From: Candidatus Vecturithrix granuli
GTDB taxonomy: Bacteria; Moduliflexota; Moduliflexia; Moduliflexales; Moduliflexaceae
Direction: 5' to 3'
Assembly (NCBI GenBank): GCA_000739535.1
Contig: DF820468.1
Location: 370,852 to 434,851 of the forward strand
DNA length: 64,000 nucleotides
Of this stretch, positions 61,209 to 64,000 are shown piece after piece. Numbering within the stretch: position 1 is the stretch's first letter; every line of letters starts with the position of its first letter. Below the pieces are notes generated by a model. It was not told where the DNA came from. It worked only from the letters and a program-made list of their open reading frames with translations, and did no database searches. The position numbers and the translations under genes are program-made.

Positions 61209-63872
61209 ATGTACTGTCAACAGTGTGGAATATATCATCACAATGACGCCGCGGTGTGTCAGATTTGCGGGGCTGACCTTTCGCAGATGATACCATTTCA
61301 GGATATTCGGATTTTTGCTGATCTCACGCAATTACCCCTAAGAGCGTTGGTTGCTTCGATCAGACGTTCGCATCCGCTGTTATGCGTGCTCTTTATCCCG
61401 TTAATCTCGCTCTTTTATCTGATCAAAAAGCTGACAGGGAGACCTTTTCTCTCCCTGAATCTGACCAGCAAAACGCCAAAAATCCATCTTTCCGATCTGA
61501 AGCAGTTTTCCGCTTTGCACCAGAAATCCTTCCGGATGGCGTCATCTTTTCTGCAACACCAGGGTTTTACGCCATTGGTTGATCTCGAAGATGTCAGTTT
61601 TGTGCAGGCCAATCTGCAACATCTCGAAATCAATCGGGAGCGTAACCTCTATGCCACCCTGCATATTAACAAAACTTCGGGCAAAATCGTTTATGTCACC
61701 TTTTCCGCCTTTTTTGCCGATGGCGGCTTTATGTCTGTTGATAACACCGACGCTTTTCCAATTCAATACCCTGAACATTTTCTGATCACTCACCTTCCGA
61801 GCGCCTCGATTCAGAAGACCTATCAGGCCTTTGTGCAGCAGCTTGAGCGTTTTCCTGAGCAGCCCGTCTATCTGTCGCTTGAACAACTACTGCCGCTTGC
61901 TTATGCCCGTCGAACCCTGGTGATCGATTTGGGAATCGAACAAGGGATTTTTCATCCAAAAGGAGATGCCCAAAAACCGCAGCAAGCCAGCCCATGTTAT
62001 CATCATCCGTTCAATGCGGCGGTGCGAACGTGTTCACAGTGCGGCAAAGCTTTGTGTGAAGCCTGTTATCGTGAATACCAACAGCAGACCTATTGCCAGG
62101 ATTGCCTGCCTGAAGGCGCAATACCTGTCGAAGCAGAACCGTTTTTGTCTGAACAGATCAGTTATGCCGGGTTCGGGGTGCGCTCGATTGCTACACTTCT
62201 TGACACCCTCATCATCGCAGCTTATGGGATCGGAATTTATTTGGCTCTGTCTTATGGCTTACAGTCGCTTCTGCCTGATGCGAATATCCAGTTCATTCCG
62301 TTTCTGATCACGCAGTTTCTCTTGGTAGCCGGGATAACCTGGTATTTGATCATTCCTCTGAAAAAGTATGGCAGAACCCTCGGGCAAAAACTGCTTGGCC
62401 TGCATGTGATCGACCGCTATGGAAATCGTCCCGAATTGGCAGCCGCTCTGATTCGCTTTGCCTATCATCTTCTGGCCGGACTGTTTATTTTTCCACTGTT
62501 GGGATATTTCTTTATCCTTTTTCGTAAAAAGAAACAGGGGTGGCACGATCAACTATCTGATACCTACGTGATTACAAGGCATCCTAGACGCAAGGCGTTG
62601 TTTTCCTGGATGATGTTGCTGCTAATTTTCGGACTGGTCGGCTGGCAAGCGTACCAATATCGCTGGTTGTTGTCGTGGTTGCCATTTATCGGCGCTCCTT
62701 CCAGGTATGATGTTCAGCCAGAAATTCAATTGGAACCCAAATGGGAACAGACTTTTGAACAGACGACTAATGCGATGGTTTCATATCTCAATCATGACGA
62801 TCGCTGCTTCGTTTCAACAACAACCAGGACGCAGGCATTAGATAGGCGGACAGGCAACGTGCTCTGGACAAACGCTTCACTGACAGCGTTGGTGTTTCAA
62901 GCAGATTCCGAGCAGCCTGATTTTCCGCTGCTGGCTCTGCATTATGATCAGGAGGATGATAGCTGGTACTTAGTGCAGATTGACCCCAATGCAGGGACAA
63001 TGCTCTGGCAACAGATGCTTGAACATGCTGAGCCGCGAGTTGTCTTTAATGCGCACACAATCCTGGTGTATAGCGATACGTTTGTCCAGGCGTTTACACC
63101 CGATGGTCGCGTACTCTGGGAAAGAGATTTTCGGGATCGTTTTTTTATTCAATATGCCGTTCTGCATTCTGATATCCTCCTGGGACGTTATACGGACACT
63201 GCACTCACTCTGACCTATCTGGATCGCACAACCGGTGAGAAGATTTGGGAGATGAAAAATAGTCCGTATCATCCGGGATATGTTCTTGATAAGGATTTAC
63301 AGTTTTTTTATACTGATGACGACAACACCACTCTGTTGAACGTTCCGGAACAACGCACACGATGGGAACAACCGTTGTCAATCGGGTATGTAGCTGCGCA
63401 TGGAATCACAGGAACTGATGGCGCGTTAAACATCTATACGACACAACAGGCTCTCCGCGCTGATACCGGTGAAACACTGTTTCTCTATCCTCCTGATACT
63501 CGATTTGGCGCGTTGACCAATGATTTTTTACTGCTGTCTTACGTACAGGGAGATCAGCAGGGATTACTCTTATTAGAGCGAAAGACGGGCAAAGTGCTGA
63601 CGCATCTTGGAAATAAAATCTGGATGGGGCTATATTATCTCATGGAAAATGAGACTACCATCTACCTGGCAGCGAATCTGAAACCGGAAAAATCCGAACA
63701 GTTCCGAATTCAATCTGTGTTGCTCATCATTGATAAACCCACGTTTACACTCACAGAGATTCCGGTAGGTCGCAACCTCGGATCTCTGCAATGGAAGATT
63801 TTTCCGGAAGATCATCTCATCATGATTTCTACATTTCAACATCTTGGAGGATACATGTTACCGGGGAAATAG
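61209..63872 (+). CDS. Zinc-ribbon / B-box-like / RDD / PQQ-propeller membrane protein
   Basis: 887 residues. The N-terminal zinc ribbon is CQQCG...CQICG (residues 2-20). A short hydrophobic segment lies near 50-75, followed by an unassigned mixed region to ~255. A second zinc-binding segment is B-box-like (CYHHP...CSQCGKALCEACY...CQDC, ~262-302). The RDD domain with about four spans (~318-455; GVRSIATLLDTLIIAAYG, GRTLGQKLLGLHVID) comes next, then a further span and a PQQ-type beta-propeller (~515-885; TQALDRRTGNVLWT, GTMLWQQML, GRVLWERDF, TGEKIWEM). The propeller probably faces the periplasm and the zinc parts the cytoplasm. Co-transcribed with the M50 protease. No catalytic site is evident. 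Confidence 0.88.
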   Translation: MYCQQCGIYHHNDAAVCQICGADLSQMIPFQDIRIFADLTQLPLRALVASIRRSHPLLCVLFIPLISLFYLIKKLTGRPFLSLNLTSKTPKIHLSDLKQFSALHQKSFRMASSFLQHQGFTPLVDLEDVSFVQANLQHLEINRERNLYATLHINKTSGKIVYVTFSAFFADGGFMSVDNTDAFPIQYPEHFLITHLPSASIQKTYQAFVQQLERFPEQPVYLSLEQLLPLAYARRTLVIDLGIEQGIFHPKGDAQKPQQASPCYHHPFNAAVRTCSQCGKALCEACYREYQQQTYCQDCLPEGAIPVEAEPFLSEQISYAGFGVRSIATLLDTLIIAAYGIGIYLALSYGLQSLLPDANIQFIPFLITQFLLVAGITWYLIIPLKKYGRTLGQKLLGLHVIDRYGNRPELAAALIRFAYHLLAGLFIFPLLGYFFILFRKKKQGWHDQLSDTYVITRHPRRKALFSWMMLLLIFGLVGWQAYQYRWLLSWLPFIGAPSRYDVQPEIQLEPKWEQTFEQTTNAMVSYLNHDDRCFVSTTTRTQALDRRTGNVLWTNASLTALVFQADSEQPDFPLLALHYDQEDDSWYLVQIDPNAGTMLWQQMLEHAEPRVVFNAHTILVYSDTFVQAFTPDGRVLWERDFRDRFFIQYAVLHSDILLGRYTDTALTLTYLDRTTGEKIWEMKNSPYHPGYVLDKDLQFFYTDDDNTTLLNVPEQRTRWEQPLSIGYVAAHGITGTDGALNIYTTQQALRADTGETLFLYPPDTRFGALTNDFLLLSYVQGDQQGLLLLERKTGKVLTHLGNKIWMGLYYLMENETTIYLAANLKPEKSEQFRIQSVLLIIDKPTFTLTEIPVGRNLGSLQWKIFPEDHLIMISTFQHLGGYMLPGK

Positions 63873-63926
63873 ACCTGAGAGCGCAGGAGGAAAAAGTGAC
63901 TACAGTTATAAGTGACTAAAGTTAAG

Positions 63927-63979
63927 GGTAGTGGTTAAATGGTAAGTGATACCGTTCCCTGAGCGGAGTCGAAGGGAAC
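63927..63979. repeat. Second copy of the 60-kb MITE-like repeat
   Basis: GGTAGTGGTTAAATGGTAAG and the following GTTCCCT...AGGGAAC hairpin match the reversed right end of 60276-60385. The element continues toward, and probably past, the window edge. Confidence 0.6.
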
Positions 63980-64000
63980 ACGTCCAGGCTCGTTTCGACT

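Noticed and set aside
1..64000. tRNA, rRNA, tmRNA and phage integration sites
   Set aside because: No cloverleaf, ribosomal RNA core sequence, integrase or transposase gene was recognised by eye in the window.

Overview
The window looks like a chromosomal segment from an uncultured, moderate-GC Gram-negative (diderm) bacterium. The diderm call rests on several lipoproteins, Sec signal peptides, a PEP-CTERM surface protein, TgpA-type membrane proteins and a periplasmic M48 protease. Many TPR, CHAT, Uma2, PATAN and beta-helix proteins, numerous small palindromic repeats and no tRNA or rRNA would fit a filamentous or aggregate-forming lineage such as the candidate phylum Modulibacteria (KSB3). 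That placement is a guess from gene style, not a measurement.

Layout. 1-5.2 kb: the end of a glycyl radical enzyme, a CAT-like acyltransferase, a DJ-1/PfpI protein, a 43-aa protein, and a zinc-ribbon membrane protein behind a sigma-54 promoter and a c-di-GMP riboswitch. 5.4-11.4 kb: two oligopeptide-ABC ATPases, argH and a modular lipoprotein. 11.6-19.3 kb (minus): a CNBD/patatin pseudoenzyme, a REC-PATAN regulator, a CheY-like receiver, an M48-TPR protease and an exported TPR-CHAT protein. 19.7-25.1 kb: an exported hydratase-like protein, then a 700-bp control region (three enhancer-like sites, sigma-54 promoter, c-di-GMP riboswitch/terminator) ahead of a 1277-aa PEP-CTERM beta-helix protein. 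25.1-31.7 kb: a MITE-like element, an LRR gene relic, a TPR protein, Uma2, a PAS-PAS-GAF-GGDEF diguanylate cyclase, a 60-aa protein and a CsgG-like lipoprotein. 31.9-41.6 kb (minus): moxR-DUF58-tgpA, a YdcF-like protein, an SH3/DUF1566 protein, a P-loop kinase, a DUF2007 protein, an SGNH hydrolase and a VapBC-type pair. 42-46.6 kb: a livJHMGF branched-chain amino-acid ABC operon. 46.9-54.8 kb: a SPOR protein, then rpmH-rnpA-yidD-yidC-khpB-mnmE-rsmG and a bactofilin. 55-58.3 kb: xdhC-moaA-moeA (molybdenum cofactor). 58.4-64 kb: small membrane protein, Nudix, ribosomal protein bTHX with a Q/E tail, an M50 protease and an 887-aa zinc-ribbon/RDD/PQQ protein.

The most interesting system is the c-di-GMP circuit. 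Two unlinked genes, at 4182 and 21298, share the same upstream design in the same order: TGTCGAAAAANTTNACA site(s), a -24/-12 promoter, and a GEMM-I (c-di-GMP-I) aptamer whose 3' strand is also the 5' strand of an intrinsic terminator. This predicts c-di-GMP-ON control stacked on sigma-54 activation. A diguanylate cyclase with an intact GGEEF and RxxD site lies between the two loci in the same window. Other points of interest are a hairpin that buries the ribosome-binding site and GTG start of the CNBD/patatin gene, an rsmG interrupted at a nine-T run, and several families of dispersed palindromes.
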